Below, in pieces: positions 1-10,397 of a stretch of DNA of 64,000 nucleotides. Below the pieces are notes generated by a model. The model was given only the letters and a program-made list of their open reading frames with translations, was not told the DNA's origin and searched no databases. The translations under genes were made by a program, and so were the position numbers. The DNA comes from Gemmatimonadota bacterium. Its GTDB lineage: Bacteria > Gemmatimonadota > Gemmatimonadetes > Gemmatimonadales > Gemmatimonadaceae. Location of the stretch: NCBI GenBank assembly GCA_020161135.1, contig JAIUOB010000003.1:434001-498000 (forward strand), written 5' to 3'. Positions within the stretch are counted from its first letter, which is position 1. Every line of letters begins with the position of its first letter.

Positions 1-656
1 AGGACGCCACCATACACGTCCTTGTCCATGCCGAACAGCTTGAGCCCGTCGACGCCCATCGCCTTGAGGTCGCGCACCCGCTGCCGCCCCTCCGCCTCGT
101 TGCGCGGCACGGGCATGTAGGCATAGCGCGCGTACACGTAGAGCCGCGGGGCGGCCACCTGTCCGGCGGCACTGCGCTCGCGCAGTTGCAGCGTCTTGGC
201 CGTCTCGCTCGAGACGTCGCGCACCGTCGTGACGCCCATGCCCAGCCACAGCTTGAGCTGATAGTCGAGCGGCTGCGGGATGCCCCCCCGTTCCTCCTGC
301 ACATGCCCATGCAGGTTGATGAGCCCGGGCATGACGTACTGGCCCGTCGCGTCGATCTCCACATCGGCCTGCGGACGACGCGCGGTCCCCGCCTTCACCG
401 CCACCGGGTCGAGCGCGACGATGTCGACGATGCGATTGCCCTCGACCACGATGTCCTTCGGTCCCTCAGCCGGCGTGCCGTTCCCCTCGATCACCATCGC
501 ATTGCGAATGGCAAGGCGACGGGGGCGCACGCCATGCGTCGGCGCATTCCCCTGGCCGGCTGCCACGCCACTCAGGCCCGCGAGCGCGAGCAGCAGCGGC
601 GCCAGGTGACGCGCGACCAGCGACGAACCACGACGCAGCAGGACCGGCATGGCCAT
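1..656 (-). CDS. Exported amidohydrolase, N-terminal part (cut by window edge)
   Basis: The first 218 codons of a metal-dependent amidohydrolase of the imidazolonepropionase-like type; the rest lies beyond base 1. The N-terminus has Arg residues and then a hydrophobic stretch (LLLALAGLSGVAAG) that looks like a Sec signal peptide, so the enzyme is probably periplasmic or secreted. The beta-sandwich entry (about residues 45-95) leads to the metal-binding HxH motif in PGLINLHGHV, followed by GVTTVRDV, as in this family. The ATG at 656 overlaps the guaA stop (TGATG), so it is the last known gene of the string starting at mreB. Substrate cannot be told; cyclic imides, dipeptides and hydantoins are family possibilities. 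Confidence 0.8.
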   Translation of the reverse strand, partial: MAMPVLLRRGSSLVARHLAPLLLALAGLSGVAAGQGNAPTHGVRPRRLAIRNAMVIEGNGTPAEGPKDIVVEGNRIVDIVALDPVAVKAGTARRPQADVEIDATGQYVMPGLINLHGHVQEERGGIPQPLDYQLKLWLGMGVTTVRDVSSETAKTLQLRERSAAGQVAAPRLYVYARYAYMPVPRNEAEGRQRVRDLKAMGVDGLKLFGMDKDVYGGV

Positions 657-2212
657 CACTCCCATTCGATGGTGGCGGGGGGCTTGGAGCTGATGTCGTA
701 GACGACGCGGTTCACGCCGTCGACTTCGTTGATGATGCGATTCGAGATGCGCGCCAGCACGTCGTGCGGGAACGCGAACCAGTCCGCGGTCATGCCGTCG
801 GTGCTCGTGACGGCCCGCAGCGCGATGACGTGCTCGTAGGTGCGGCCATCTCCCATCACACCGACGCTGCGCACCGGCAGGAACACGGCGAACGCCTGCC
901 AGATGTCCGGGTACAGCCCCGCGGCGCGGATCTCCTCGAGATAGATCGCATCGGCGCGCCGCAGGATGTCGAGCGCGTGTGGCGTGACCTCGCCCAGGAC
1001 GCGAATCGCCAGCCCGGGGCCGGGGAACGGATGCCGACCGACCATCTCCTCGGGCAGCCCCAGTTCGCGCCCCACGTTGCGTACTTCGTCCTTGAACAGC
1101 TCGCGCAGCGGCTCGATGAGCCCGAACTTCATGTCCTTGGGCAGGCCACCGACGTTGTGGTGCGTCTTGATCGTCGCGCTCGGTCCGCCCTTGGCGCTCA
1201 CCGACTCGATGACATCGGGGTACAGTGTCCCCTGCACCAGGAACGCCGCGTCCTTCCCGGCGTCGGCCGACGCGCTCTCGAAGACGCGGATGAAATGCTC
1301 ACCGATGATCTTGCGCTTCCGCTCGGGTTCGCCGACACCGGCCAGCGCGGTGAGGAACCGCTCCTCCGCGCGCACGGTGATGAGACGGATGCCGAGATGC
1401 TCCCCCATGGTCCGCTCGACCTGCTCACGCTCATGGAGACGCAGCAGTCCGGTGTCGACGAAGATGCAGGTGAGTTGGTCGCCGATTGCGCGGTGCACCA
1501 GCGCGGCCGCAACGCTCGAGTCGACCCCACCCGACAGGCCGCAGATGACTTGCCGGTCGCCCACGAGGTTGCGGATACGCGCGACCTCCTGGTCGATGAA
1601 GTGCCCGGGCGTCCAGTCCGGCGTGCAGTGGCAGACGCCGAACAGGAAGTTCTGGATGATTTCGGCGCCGCGCGCGGTGTGATGCACTTCCGAGTGGAAC
1701 TGGATGGCGTGAATGGGTCGCGTGGCGTGACGGAAGCCGGCGCACGTCGTGCCGCTGTGGGCCGTGGCCACGTACCCCGGTGGCACCTGCTCCACATGAT
1801 CGCCATGACTCATCCACACCGTGGTGCGCTCCCCCGCACTGAAGCCCGCGAACAGCCCGGACGGTTCGTCCACGGTGACCTCCGCGCGGCCATACTCCCG
1901 ACGTCCGCCACCCACCACCGCCCCGCCCTCGAGGTGCGCGATGAGCTGCATGCCGTAGCACACGCCCAGCAAAGGCGTGCCCAGCTCGAGCAGCTCACGC
2001 GCAACCGTCGGCGCACCGTCATCGGTCACCGAGCTCGGGCCACCGGAGAGGATGATGCCGGTCGGTTGCCACGCGCGGATCCAGTCGAGCGTCACCGTGG
2101 GCGGGTGGATCTCGGAGTACACCCGCGCCTCACGCACGCGTCGCGCGATGAGCTGCGTGAACTGCGACCCGCAGTCGAGAATCAGGATGCGGCTGGTCGT
2201 GGCATCGGCCAT
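656..2212 (-). CDS. guaA: GMP synthase (glutamine-hydrolysing)
   Basis: Converts XMP, ATP and glutamine to GMP in purine synthesis, in the cytosol. It is 518 aa, the usual length. The class I amidotransferase domain comes first, with the catalytic Cys85 in GVCYGMQL and a His/Glu pair in QFHSEVH. The ATP-pyrophosphatase P-loop GLSGGVDSS follows, and the dimerisation domain ends in the typical ...PPATIEWE. The open frame extends 33 codons further upstream, but the ATG at 2212 is chosen because GuaA begins just before ILILDCGSQ and because it forms a TGATG overlap with the upstream stop. Confidence 0.97.
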   Translation of the reverse strand: MADATTSRILILDCGSQFTQLIARRVREARVYSEIHPPTVTLDWIRAWQPTGIILSGGPSSVTDDGAPTVARELLELGTPLLGVCYGMQLIAHLEGGAVVGGGRREYGRAEVTVDEPSGLFAGFSAGERTTVWMSHGDHVEQVPPGYVATAHSGTTCAGFRHATRPIHAIQFHSEVHHTARGAEIIQNFLFGVCHCTPDWTPGHFIDQEVARIRNLVGDRQVICGLSGGVDSSVAAALVHRAIGDQLTCIFVDTGLLRLHEREQVERTMGEHLGIRLITVRAEERFLTALAGVGEPERKRKIIGEHFIRVFESASADAGKDAAFLVQGTLYPDVIESVSAKGGPSATIKTHHNVGGLPKDMKFGLIEPLRELFKDEVRNVGRELGLPEEMVGRHPFPGPGLAIRVLGEVTPHALDILRRADAIYLEEIRAAGLYPDIWQAFAVFLPVRSVGVMGDGRTYEHVIALRAVTSTDGMTADWFAFPHDVLARISNRIINEVDGVNRVVYDISSKPPATIEWE

Positions 2213-2724
2213 CACTGCTTCCACTCCGGTCCGGTCAGCTTCAGGAACTCGACCGCGTTCGTCGAGAAATCGAGGATCGCGCCCGTGGGCGCGCCATGCA
2301 GCCACCCGCATCCCTCGCCGGGATTCACCAGCATCGAGTCGCCGCGCGTCTTCATCTCCGGCACGTGCGTGAAGCCGTGGATGATCACCTGGTGCCCATC
2401 GATCGACCGCTGGTGCACGTCGGCGAGGTCGTGAATGAGCAGCACCGACTTGCCGCCGATCTCGAAACTGTGTGGCGACTCGAACAGCTCGGTCGCACCG
2501 AACCCGCTCTTCGCGGCGGCCTGCAACGCATCCCGGTCGCCGTCGTTGCGCCCGAACACCCCGAGCATGGGCAGCGAGAGGTCGTGGAACGGCTGGAGCG
2601 AGAACGGTGAACAGTGGTCGCCCGCGTGCATGACCAGCGAGACGCCTCCAGCCACCATCTGTTCGAGCAGGGCACGAATGGCCGGCACACGGTCGTGTGT
2701 GTCCGACAACAGTCCGATGCGCAT
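2212..2724 (-). CDS. YfcE/MJ0936-family metallophosphoesterase
   Basis: A 170-aa calcineurin-like phosphoesterase of the short YfcE/MJ0936 group. Metal-site motifs appear in order: SDTHD near the start, HAGDH at about residue 35, GRND (in place of the commoner GNCD), HDLAD, and HGFTH where GHTH is usual, followed by NPGEG. The family hydrolyses phosphodiesters in vitro; the biological substrate here is unknown. It lies between lysA (stop two bases upstream) and guaA (TGATG overlap), so it is co-translated with guaA. The variant GFTH keeps the metal-binding histidines. Confidence 0.85.
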   Translation of the reverse strand: MRIGLLSDTHDRVPAIRALLEQMVAGGVSLVMHAGDHCSPFSLQPFHDLSLPMLGVFGRNDGDRDALQAAAKSGFGATELFESPHSFEIGGKSVLLIHDLADVHQRSIDGHQVIIHGFTHVPEMKTRGDSMLVNPGEGCGWLHGAPTGAILDFSTNAVEFLKLTGPEWKQ

Positions 2725-4077
2725 CTAGGCAGTTCTCCAGTCCGGGTGGGGGCGCTCGAGGCGCACCAGGTCGTCGAGCGTCTCGCGATGTCGCACGACT
2801 GCATACCGATCGCCGTCGACCAGTACCTCGGCAGCACGCGGGCGCGAGTTGTAGTTGGATGCCATGCTGAAGCCGTACGCGCCCGCCGTGCGGAGCACGA
2901 GCAGGCCGCCCGCGGGCACATCGTCGACGCTGCGATCCTTGGCGAAGAAGTCCCCCGACTCGCAGATCGGCCCGACGATGTCGGCCGTGATGCGCGACGG
3001 CGCAGCCTCCACCGCTTCGATGGCGTGGTATGCCTGGTACAGCGACGGACGGATGAGGTCGTTCATGCCGGCGTCGGTGACGACGAAGTCCTTGCCGTTG
3101 GCATGCTTGCGGTACAGCACCGTCGTCAGGAGCACGCCTGCCTCGGCGACGAGGAATCGTCCGGGCTCGAGCACCAGCGCGAGCCTGGTCTCCGCCTGCG
3201 CCGCACGCACCAGCGCCGCGTAGTCCTCGACATCGGCATCGACATCGCCCGGCGCGTACGGGACGGAGAGTCCGCCGCCGACGTCCATGTAGCGGATGTC
3301 GTGCCCTGCCGCCCGGGCCACCCCCAGCAGGTGCACCAGCCGCGGCAGCGCATCGCGCAGCGGGTCCGCATTGCCGATCTGCGACCCGAGGTGCATCCCC
3401 AGGCCGCGCAGCGTCACGTGCGGCAGCGTCGTCGCGACCTCGATCAGGCGCGTCACATCGTCGCGCGGGATGCCGAACTTGCCGCCCTTCTCGCCGGTCT
3501 TGATGTAGGCGTGCGGCGTGTCGACCGTGACCTCGGGGTTCACCCGAATCGCAATGGGCGCCACCACGCCGCGCGACGCCGCCACGGCATCGATCGCCGT
3601 GAGCTCGGCCTCGGACTCCACGTTGATCAGCAGCACGCCGCCATCGAGCGCCTGGGCGATCTCGTCGGACGTCTTCCCGACCCCACTGAACACCACATCA
3701 CGACCGCCGAAGCCGGCCTGCTGCGCGCGGTACAACTCGCCGCCCGAGACGATGTCCACGCCCGCGCCCAGCTCGCGCAACAGGGCCAGCACCGCGAGGT
3801 TCGAATTCGCCTTGACAGCAAAGTGGATGCGATGCGGCACGTCCGCGAAGGCGCGGGCCAGTCGGGTATAGCGCGCACGGATCGTCGACGCCGCATAGAC
3901 GTACGCCGGCGTCTGGACGGCGCCCGCGATCGTGGCGAGCGGTACGCCGTCGACATGCAGCGCGCCGCCCACGCGGTGGAACCCCTCCGGCGCCTCGGAG
4001 GGGTCCGCAGCGCTCCCGCTCAGTACGCCCGCGCCCACACGACCTCGTACTTGGCCGGCTCGCCGGTCACCATGCAC
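2725..4077 (-). CDS. lysA: Diaminopimelate decarboxylase
   Basis: A PLP enzyme making L-lysine from meso-diaminopimelate, the last step of the pathway whose earlier genes lie at 42075-48037. The alanine-racemase-like barrel carries the PLP lysine in FAVKANSN. Glycine-rich loops and the active-site CESGDFF follow, then the substrate tail [10 protein letters not shown]. The start is uncertain: homology begins around the [13 protein letters not shown] region (about 3985). The ATG at 4077 would overlap proS by 58 nt, a GTG at 4038 overlaps by 19, and a CTG at 4023 by 3. The longest form is listed; a shorter protein of about 430 aa is plausible. Confidence 0.92.
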   Translation of the reverse strand: MHGDRRAGQVRGRVGAGVLSGSAADPSEAPEGFHRVGGALHVDGVPLATIAGAVQTPAYVYAASTIRARYTRLARAFADVPHRIHFAVKANSNLAVLALLRELGAGVDIVSGGELYRAQQAGFGGRDVVFSGVGKTSDEIAQALDGGVLLINVESEAELTAIDAVAASRGVVAPIAIRVNPEVTVDTPHAYIKTGEKGGKFGIPRDDVTRLIEVATTLPHVTLRGLGMHLGSQIGNADPLRDALPRLVHLLGVARAAGHDIRYMDVGGGLSVPYAPGDVDADVEDYAALVRAAQAETRLALVLEPGRFLVAEAGVLLTTVLYRKHANGKDFVVTDAGMNDLIRPSLYQAYHAIEAVEAAPSRITADIVGPICESGDFFAKDRSVDDVPAGGLLVLRTAGAYGFSMASNYNSRPRAAEVLVDGDRYAVVRHRETLDDLVRLERPHPDWRTA

Positions 4078-5489
4078 GTCGTCGGTGCCGTGGGCGAACG
4101 AAACTCGGGATCGGGGATGCAGCGGATCGTGGCCTTCGTCTCCTCCTTCACCCGCGCCTCCACGGCCGGATCACCGTTCCAGCCGGCGTACACGAATGCG
4201 CCCGGTCCCTCCATCACTTCCTTGAACTGCTCGTACGAAATGCGCTCCCGGATGCTGTTGGCCTCGAGACGCGCGCGCGCCGCGGCCAGCATGTCGGCCT
4301 GGATCTGCTCGAGGATCACCGGCAACTCGGAGCGCAGTGCGTCGAACGCGATCGGTCGCTTCTCACGCGTGTCGCGACGCACCAGCAGGCCACTCTGCTG
4401 CGCGAGGTCGCGCGGACCGATCTCGATGCGGAGCGGAATGCCGCGCAGCTCCCAGTGGTAGTACTTCGCACCCGGCTTGATGCCGACCCGGTCGTCCACG
4501 TGCACGCGAATGCGCTCATGGTCGGGGCGCTTGAAGCTCCCCAGCTCCTCGGCGATGCGCTTCGCCGCCTCGACGGTGGCGGCACGCTCCTCGTCCGTCT
4601 TCCAGATGGGCACGATGACCACCTGGATGGGGGCGAGGCGCGGCGGCAACCGCAGCCCCGCGTCGTCGCCGTGCGTCATCACCAGGCCGCCGATCATGCG
4701 CGTCGACACGCCCCACGACGTGTTCCAGGCATGATCCATCTGCCCGGATTCGTTCTGGAAGGTCAGGTCGAACGCCTTGGCGAAGTTCTGGCCAAGGTTG
4801 TGCGATGTGCCGGCCTGCAGGGCCTTGTTGTCCTGCATCATCGCCTCGGTGCAGTACGTGCGGAGCGCGCCGGCGAACTTCTCGGCGTCGGTCTTCTGCC
4901 CGGTGATCACGGGCATCGCCATGTACTCTTCCATGAACGTGCGGTAGACGCCGAGCATCTTGCGCGTCTCGGTCTCCGCCTCATCGTGCGTCGCGTGCGC
5001 GGTGTGCCCCTCCTGCCAGAGGAACTCCATCGTGCGCAGGAAGAGGCGGGTCCGCATCTCCCAGCGCACCACGTTCGCCCACTGGTTGTACAGCAACGGC
5101 AGGTCGCGGTAGCTCTGCACCCACTTCGCGAACATCGAATAGATGATCGTCTCCGACGTGGGGCGCACGACCAGCCGTTCCTCGAGCTGCTTCCCACCCC
5201 CATGTGTGACCACCGCGCACTCGGGCGCGAAGCCCTCCACATGTTCCGCTTCCTTCGACAGGAAGCTCTCCGGGATGAAGAGCGGGAAGTAGGCGTTCTG
5301 GTGCCCCGTCGCCTTGAACATGTCGTCGAGCGCCCGCTGCATGCGCTCCCAGATGCCGTACCCGAGCGGCCGGATGACCATGCAGCCGCGCACCGGCGAG
5401 TAGTCCGCGAGTTCGGCACGCAGCACCAACTCGTTGTACCAGTCGCTGAAGTTGTCGGCGCGGGTGGTCAGCTTCTTGTCGTCGCTCAT
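4020..5489 (-). CDS. proS: Prolyl-tRNA synthetase, archaeal/eukaryote type
   Basis: Charges tRNA-Pro. At 489 aa it lacks the large editing insertion of the E. coli type and has the compact class II layout of archaeal/eukaryotic ProRS. Motif 1 surrounds [14 protein letters not shown], motif 2 is [14 protein letters not shown] followed by [14 protein letters not shown], and motif 3 and the anticodon-binding domain come later. The C-terminus ends in Tyr (RAY), as is usual for this subtype. The ATG overlaps the hisS stop by 4 nt (ATGA), so two synthetases are translationally coupled. Confidence 0.95.
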   Translation of the reverse strand: MSDDKKLTTRADNFSDWYNELVLRAELADYSPVRGCMVIRPLGYGIWERMQRALDDMFKATGHQNAYFPLFIPESFLSKEAEHVEGFAPECAVVTHGGGKQLEERLVVRPTSETIIYSMFAKWVQSYRDLPLLYNQWANVVRWEMRTRLFLRTMEFLWQEGHTAHATHDEAETETRKMLGVYRTFMEEYMAMPVITGQKTDAEKFAGALRTYCTEAMMQDNKALQAGTSHNLGQNFAKAFDLTFQNESGQMDHAWNTSWGVSTRMIGGLVMTHGDDAGLRLPPRLAPIQVVIVPIWKTDEERAATVEAAKRIAEELGSFKRPDHERIRVHVDDRVGIKPGAKYYHWELRGIPLRIEIGPRDLAQQSGLLVRRDTREKRPIAFDALRSELPVILEQIQADMLAAARARLEANSIRERISYEQFKEVMEGPGAFVYAGWNGDPAVEARVKEETKATIRCIPDPEFRSPTAPTTCMVTGEPAKYEVVWARAY

Positions 5490-6790
5490 CGATCGGACTC
5501 ACGGGCTGCAGTGACTGCCGCCACGAGCGACGGCAGGGTGGTGAAGGACTGGTCGTCGTGACCGGTGCGCCGAAGGCGCCATGGCGAGTCGGTGTGTGCC
5601 GGGTCGACGATGACGAACGCGCCCGCGCCGGCCTTGCGACCGGCCTCGAGCTGCTTGTCGAGCTTCTGCGGGCGCAGCGCATACTCGACCGTGGCACCCG
5701 ACGCGCGCAGCGCCGTGGCCGTCTGCAGCAGCGCCTGCGGCGCGTCAGGCGTGTCGGGCGCCTGCGCGATCCAGACGCCCACGGACGGCGTGGCCGCCGG
5801 CATGAGGCCGCGCGCGCGCAACAACTCGCCGAGCACGACGTCGCCCATCCCGAAACCCAGCGCGGGCAGATCGACGCCGCCGAGCGCCCCGAGCAGGTTG
5901 TCGTAGCGCCCGCCGCCACAGATGGCGCGGAACTCGCCAACGTTGTCGAACAGCTCGAACACGATGCCGGTGTAGTACGCCAGCCCGCGCACGATGGTGA
6001 GGTCCACCTTCACCCACGCGCCGACGCCCAACGCCTCGAGGTGCGCGACGTAGGCCGCGAAACGCGCCACGGCCTCGCCGGCACTGGCCGATGTGCCGTA
6101 GCGCGCCTGCAGCGCGGCGAGGTCGAGCGCGCCGAAGCCCAGAACGGTCTCCTGCGTGGCGCCGTCGAGTCCGGCCGCCGCCAGCGCGTCCGCCGACACC
6201 TCACGCGGCTGTCGCTCGAGCTTGTCGAGGACGGCATACACCGCCGGCCACGCGGCCTCGGGGATCGCATGATGCGCAAGCAGCCCATTCAACAGGCGCC
6301 GGTCGCTCACGCGTGCGCGCACGTCCTGCGAGGTGAGGCCCAGCTCGCGCATGATGTCGATCGCGACCGACAACAGCTCCGCGTCCGCCAGCACGTCCGT
6401 CTCGCCCACCAGGTCGACGTTGAGCTGGTAGTGCTCACGCAAGCGTCCCTTCTGCGTGCGCTCGTAGCGGAACAGCTGGGGAATCGAGAACCACCGCACC
6501 GGCTTGCGCAGCGCCTGTGCCTTCGCGGCGACCATCCGCGCAAACGTCGGCGTCATCTCGGGCCGCAGGGCGACCGCGCGATCACCCTTGTCGGTGAAGT
6601 TGTAGAGCTGGCCGACGATCTCGTCGCCGCTCTTCTGCGTGTAGAGTTCGAGCGGTTCGAGCGGCGGCCCATCATACTCCTGAAATGCGTAGCGCCGCAC
6701 GACGCGGCGCCAGGAGTCGAAGATGTGGGCTCGCTCGGCCAGGGCGTCTGGATAGAAATCTCGGAATCCCGGGAGCGGCTTGGGCGACAT
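5486..6790 (-). CDS. hisS: Histidyl-tRNA synthetase
   Basis: A class II synthetase for tRNA-His, 434 aa. Motif 2 reads [12 protein letters not shown] rather than the bacterial LRPEGT, and the first histidine signature reads RGLAYYTG rather than RGLDYYTG. Both variants are known in plant organellar and Bacteroidetes-type HisRS. The second signature [10 protein letters not shown] is present, so this is a true HisRS and not the HisZ regulator. It starts 9 nt after folC and overlaps proS by 4 nt. Confidence 0.93.
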   Translation of the reverse strand: MSPKPLPGFRDFYPDALAERAHIFDSWRRVVRRYAFQEYDGPPLEPLELYTQKSGDEIVGQLYNFTDKGDRAVALRPEMTPTFARMVAAKAQALRKPVRWFSIPQLFRYERTQKGRLREHYQLNVDLVGETDVLADAELLSVAIDIMRELGLTSQDVRARVSDRRLLNGLLAHHAIPEAAWPAVYAVLDKLERQPREVSADALAAAGLDGATQETVLGFGALDLAALQARYGTSASAGEAVARFAAYVAHLEALGVGAWVKVDLTIVRGLAYYTGIVFELFDNVGEFRAICGGGRYDNLLGALGGVDLPALGFGMGDVVLGELLRARGLMPAATPSVGVWIAQAPDTPDAPQALLQTATALRASGATVEYALRPQKLDKQLEAGRKAGAGAFVIVDPAHTDSPWRLRRTGHDDQSFTTLPSLVAAVTAARESDR

Positions 6791-6799
6791 CCGTCAAAG

Positions 6800-8086
6800 T
6801 TACCGGGCGAGCGGATGCACCTGCAACCGCTCCATCGCATCGCCCACCGTGTGAAACGACCCGGTCACCAGCACGGTCGCCGCGTCCGTGCGCGCGCTCG
6901 AGAGCGCCATCCCGAAGTCATCGACGCGATCCACCGGAAGGCCGACGCCCGCGGCCCAGGACACGACGTCGTCCAGGTCCCACATGCGACTGGCCGGCGC
7001 CGTGGGCGCCATGGTCACCACGATGCGCTGCGCCGCCGTCGCCACGACCTGCAGGATGCCGCGCCAGTCCTTGTCCCGCAGGACGCACACGACCGCCGTG
7101 AGGGGTCGCGGGACTCCCACCGCGAGCAGGTTGGCCACCACGGTCGCCGCACCATCGGCATTGTGCGCGACATCGAACAGCCAGGGGGGCGAGCGATGGA
7201 ACCGACCGGCCAGCCGCACCCCCGCCAGCAGCGACTCCGCGCGCGACTCAATCGCCGCCCAGCGCCCGCCTGCGCCGCGAAGCGCCGCGAGAGCCGCCGC
7301 CGTATTGTCGGCCTGAAACTCCCCCACGAGCGGCGTGGTCAGGCGACGCGTGCTCCCCGCCGTCTCGAGCGTGAAGCTCGTCCCGCTGGCGTGCACCGAC
7401 ACGTCGCGTACCTGCCAGTCGCGGCCCGTGGCGAGGATGGGACCGGCGCCGACCGCCGCCGCCCGCTCCAGCAGGAGGTCGCGAATGGCCGGACGGGTCT
7501 CCCCGACCACCGCTGCGGCTCCCGCCTTGTAGATGCCAGCCTTCTCGCCGGCGATCGCCTCGAGCGTCTCTCCCAGGTACTCCATGTGGTCGAAGCCGAT
7601 CTGTGTGACGACCGCAGCGAGCGGTTGCACCAGGTTCGTCGCGTCGAGCCGCCCGCCCATCCCCACTTCAACCACCGCCACGTCCACCGCGGCGCTCGCG
7701 AAGTGGTCGAAGGCCATCGCGGTCGTCGACTCGAAGAACGTCGCGCCCAGCTCCGCCAGCATCGTCTCGTGCGCGCTCAACCAGGTGGTGATGGCCTCGT
7801 GCGGCATGGCCACCCCGTCGACGACGATGCGCTCGGCAAAGTCCACCAGATGCGGTGAGGTGTAGCGCCCGACCCGCAGGCCGGCGCCACGCAGCAACGC
7901 GTCGAGCGTCGCGACGGTGCTTCCCTTGCCATTCGTGCCGGCGACATGGAACACCGGATAGGCGCGGTGCGGCGCGCCGAGGCGCTCGAGCAGCGTGCCC
8001 ATGCGCTCGAGCCCGAGCCGCCAGGCCCCACCGGTCCGCGCGAACAGCCGCTGCAGCGCCGGGTGGTAGGTCGCGTCACTGCCCAC
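6800..8086 (-). CDS. folC: Folylpolyglutamate/dihydrofolate synthase
   Basis: A Mur-ligase-family enzyme adding glutamate to (dihydro)folate, 428 aa. The ATP P-loop is GTNGKGS (about residue 52); the folate loop TSPHL, the conserved FEST/TAMAF region and the C-terminal DVAHN also match FolC. It has a GTG start; no other start codon exists between it and the accD stop 71 nt upstream. FolD (59268-60173) acts in the same cofactor pathway but is in another operon. accD followed by folC is a common bacterial gene order. Confidence 0.94.
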   Translation of the reverse strand: MGSDATYHPALQRLFARTGGAWRLGLERMGTLLERLGAPHRAYPVFHVAGTNGKGSTVATLDALLRGAGLRVGRYTSPHLVDFAERIVVDGVAMPHEAITTWLSAHETMLAELGATFFESTTAMAFDHFASAAVDVAVVEVGMGGRLDATNLVQPLAAVVTQIGFDHMEYLGETLEAIAGEKAGIYKAGAAAVVGETRPAIRDLLLERAAAVGAGPILATGRDWQVRDVSVHASGTSFTLETAGSTRRLTTPLVGEFQADNTAAALAALRGAGGRWAAIESRAESLLAGVRLAGRFHRSPPWLFDVAHNADGAATVVANLLAVGVPRPLTAVVCVLRDKDWRGILQVVATAAQRIVVTMAPTAPASRMWDLDDVVSWAAGVGLPVDRVDDFGMALSSARTDAATVLVTGSFHTVGDAMERLQVHPLAR

Positions 8087-8157
8087 CCCCGACGGGTCGG
8101 CCGGTGTCGCCGCGGCCGATGCGACGGCCAGCGGCGGGGGATCGAGCGGATGACGAC

Positions 8158-9027
8158 TCAGGTGTCCTGCTGCGCGTGGCCGGCGGCGGCCGGACGACCC
8201 GTCATGTGGCGCAGCAGCCGCGACAGCGTCGCCCGCAGCTCCTTCCGGTGCACCACACGATCCACCATCCCCTTCTCCAGCAGGAACTCCGCAGTCTGGA
8301 AGCCCTCCGGGAGGTCCTGCCCGAGCGTCTGCTTGATGACCCGCGGACCCGCAAAGCCGATCACCGCGCCCGGCTCGGCGAGGATCGCGTCACCCAGCAT
8401 CGCGTAGCTCGCGCTCACGCCACCCGTCGTCGGATTCGTGAGCACGGAGATGTACGGAATGCGACGCTCGGCGAGCTGCGACAGCACCGCCGACGCCTTC
8501 GCCATCTGCATGAGCGAGAGGATCCCCTCCTGCATGCGCGCACCGCCCGACGACGACACCAGCACCAGCGGGTGCTTCTTCTCGAGCGACCGCTGCCCGA
8601 GACGTGCGATCTTTTCGCCCACGACCGAGCCCATCGACCCGCCCATGAAGGCGAAGTCCATGACCCCTACCCCGACGGGCATGCCCTCGAGCTGTCCGGT
8701 CGCCGTGAGGATCGCGTCCTGGTCACCCGCATTGGCGAGCGCCTTCTTGAGGCGCGCCGGATAGTCCGGGAAGCGAAGGGGGTCGACGGACTTGAGCTCG
8801 CCGCCGACCTCCACGAGCGTCCCCTCGTCGAGGATGACGTTCGCGAAGTCCCACGCGCGCAGCCGCCGGTGAAAGTCACACGACGGACACACGTTGAGGT
8901 TCCGCAGGAACTTGTCGCGGATGTCCGTGTGATCGCAGGCCTCGCACTTCTCCCACGTGTCGGGGGGAATCTCGAGCCGCTCCCGACGTGGCTGGCGGGG
9001 CTTCTTCTCCTTCCGGAACCATGCCAT
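8158..9027 (-). CDS. accD: Acetyl-CoA carboxylase carboxyltransferase beta subunit
   Basis: The beta half of the carboxyltransferase that makes malonyl-CoA for fatty-acid synthesis, 289 aa. The N-terminal zinc ribbon has two CxxC pairs (CEAC and CPSC), followed by the crotonase-fold carboxyltransferase domain with SSSGGARMQEG and the oxyanion-hole glycines near TTGGV. The open frame runs 89 codons further upstream through rodA, but the ATG at 9027 matches the family start (MAWF). accA is not in the window. A second, separate carboxylase system lies at 31561-36637. Confidence 0.95.
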   Translation of the reverse strand: MAWFRKEKKPRQPRRERLEIPPDTWEKCEACDHTDIRDKFLRNLNVCPSCDFHRRLRAWDFANVILDEGTLVEVGGELKSVDPLRFPDYPARLKKALANAGDQDAILTATGQLEGMPVGVGVMDFAFMGGSMGSVVGEKIARLGQRSLEKKHPLVLVSSSGGARMQEGILSLMQMAKASAVLSQLAERRIPYISVLTNPTTGGVSASYAMLGDAILAEPGAVIGFAGPRVIKQTLGQDLPEGFQTAEFLLEKGMVDRVVHRKELRATLSRLLRHMTGRPAAAGHAQQDT

Positions 9028-9113
9028 AGACGGGGTAAGATCGGGGGACGGAGCGAGCCAGTCTAGGCCTTGCGCCGGCGATCGGCGGCCCTCCGGGAGC
9101 CGCTGCGGGACGA

Positions 9114-10388
9114 CTACAGGCCGAGCGCGTCGGCCTGGCCGCGCCCTTCGGCCGAGATGCGGAGCAGCACCGCCACGGCCAGCCACGAGACGAGCAGGAA
9201 CGACCCGCCATAGCTGAAGAACGGCAGCGGGATGCCGGTCACCGGCATGAGGCCCAGCGTCATGCCGACGTTCACCAGCACGTGCACCAGCCACGCGGCC
9301 ACCAGCCCGAACGCCACAAGGCTGGGGAAGGCGTCCGGCGCCCGCGACGCCACGCGCGTACTGCGCAGGAGGAGCGCCAGGAAGAGCGACAGGGCCACGC
9401 CGACCCCGATGAACCCGAGCTCCTCACCGACCACCGAGAAGATGAAGTCGGTGTGACGCTCCGGCACGTAGCCCAGCCGCTTCTGCGCGCCGTGCGTGAA
9501 CCCCTGGCCGAACAGGCCGCCCGACCCGATCGCCACCTTGCTCTGCGTGACGTGGTAGCCGCTGTTCTGCGGATCGATGCTGGGGTCGAGGAAGACCAGC
9601 AGGCGCTTGCGCTGATACGGTTTGAGCCCGTCCCAGAGGATCGGGGCGACAACCCCCGTGACCACATTCGCCACCACCACCACCACGCCCTCGGTGAGGT
9701 AGGGGCGATACCACAGCACCAACGCCACGAGGACCAGGAACCACGCGCCCCACACCCCGGTGCTGAACGCGAGGATGAGGCTGATACCGGGGCTCGCGAG
9801 CATGAGCAGCAGCGGCCACTGCACGCCGGCCCAGAACAGCATCGCAAAGCAGATGCCGATGAACACCATGCCGGTGCCGAGGTCCGGTTGCTTCATCACC
9901 AGCAGCCACGGCACACCCACCACGAGCAGCGGCTTCCACAGGTCCACCAGCGACCGGGCCTCGTCGCGCTGCGCCGCCAGCACCTTCGCGAGCATGAGGG
10001 TCGTGGCGATCTTCGCGAGCTCCGCGGGCTGCCCGATGCGCACGCCGCCGATGGCGATCCATCCCTTGACGCTCGCGGCAGTGCCGGCCCCCGTGCCGAT
10101 GAACAGCACCAGCACGAGCAGCGCGACGCTCAACGCGTAGAGCGGCCACGCGCACCACTCGATCAGGCGCACCGACGAGCGTGTCACGATCCACGTCGTC
10201 AGCATCGCGGCGCCGAACCAGCCCAGTTGGCGCTCCCAGGCATGCGTCACCGCGCGCGAGGGCGCGTCGACCTGGCCGGCCGAGTAGACCATCGCGATCC
10301 CGAACGCCGTGAGCAGCAGCGCCACGATCAGCAGCGGCAGGTCGATGCTCTGGCGCCGGAGGACTCCGGTATTGGCGAGCGGCAGCAT
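9114..10388 (-). CDS. rodA: Rod-shape peptidoglycan polymerase (SEDS)
   Basis: A multi-pass membrane glycosyltransferase that polymerises lipid II during elongation together with PBP2. It is 424 aa with about ten hydrophobic helices. SEDS landmarks are visible: QPAELAKI, MKQPDLGTG, VAIGSGGLFGQG, the periplasmic-loop region ERHTDFIFSVVGEELGF, and GIPLPFFSYGGS. It sits 9 nt downstream of pbp2 in the classic mreBCD-pbp2-rodA order, which separates it from FtsW. Confidence 0.96.
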   Translation of the reverse strand: MLPLANTGVLRRQSIDLPLLIVALLLTAFGIAMVYSAGQVDAPSRAVTHAWERQLGWFGAAMLTTWIVTRSSVRLIEWCAWPLYALSVALLVLVLFIGTGAGTAASVKGWIAIGGVRIGQPAELAKIATTLMLAKVLAAQRDEARSLVDLWKPLLVVGVPWLLVMKQPDLGTGMVFIGICFAMLFWAGVQWPLLLMLASPGISLILAFSTGVWGAWFLVLVALVLWYRPYLTEGVVVVVANVVTGVVAPILWDGLKPYQRKRLLVFLDPSIDPQNSGYHVTQSKVAIGSGGLFGQGFTHGAQKRLGYVPERHTDFIFSVVGEELGFIGVGVALSLFLALLLRSTRVASRAPDAFPSLVAFGLVAAWLVHVLVNVGMTLGLMPVTGIPLPFFSYGGSFLLVSWLAVAVLLRISAEGRGQADALGL

Positions 10389-10397
10389 GCGATCGCC

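Noticed and set aside
764..2434. Long plus-strand open frame of 556 codons across guaA
   Set aside because: Antisense shadow of guaA caused by GC-rich codon bias; Arg/His-rich, no motifs. The same holds for other long plus-strand frames over minus-strand genes, such as 5558-7858, 33716-36646 and 38111-40543.
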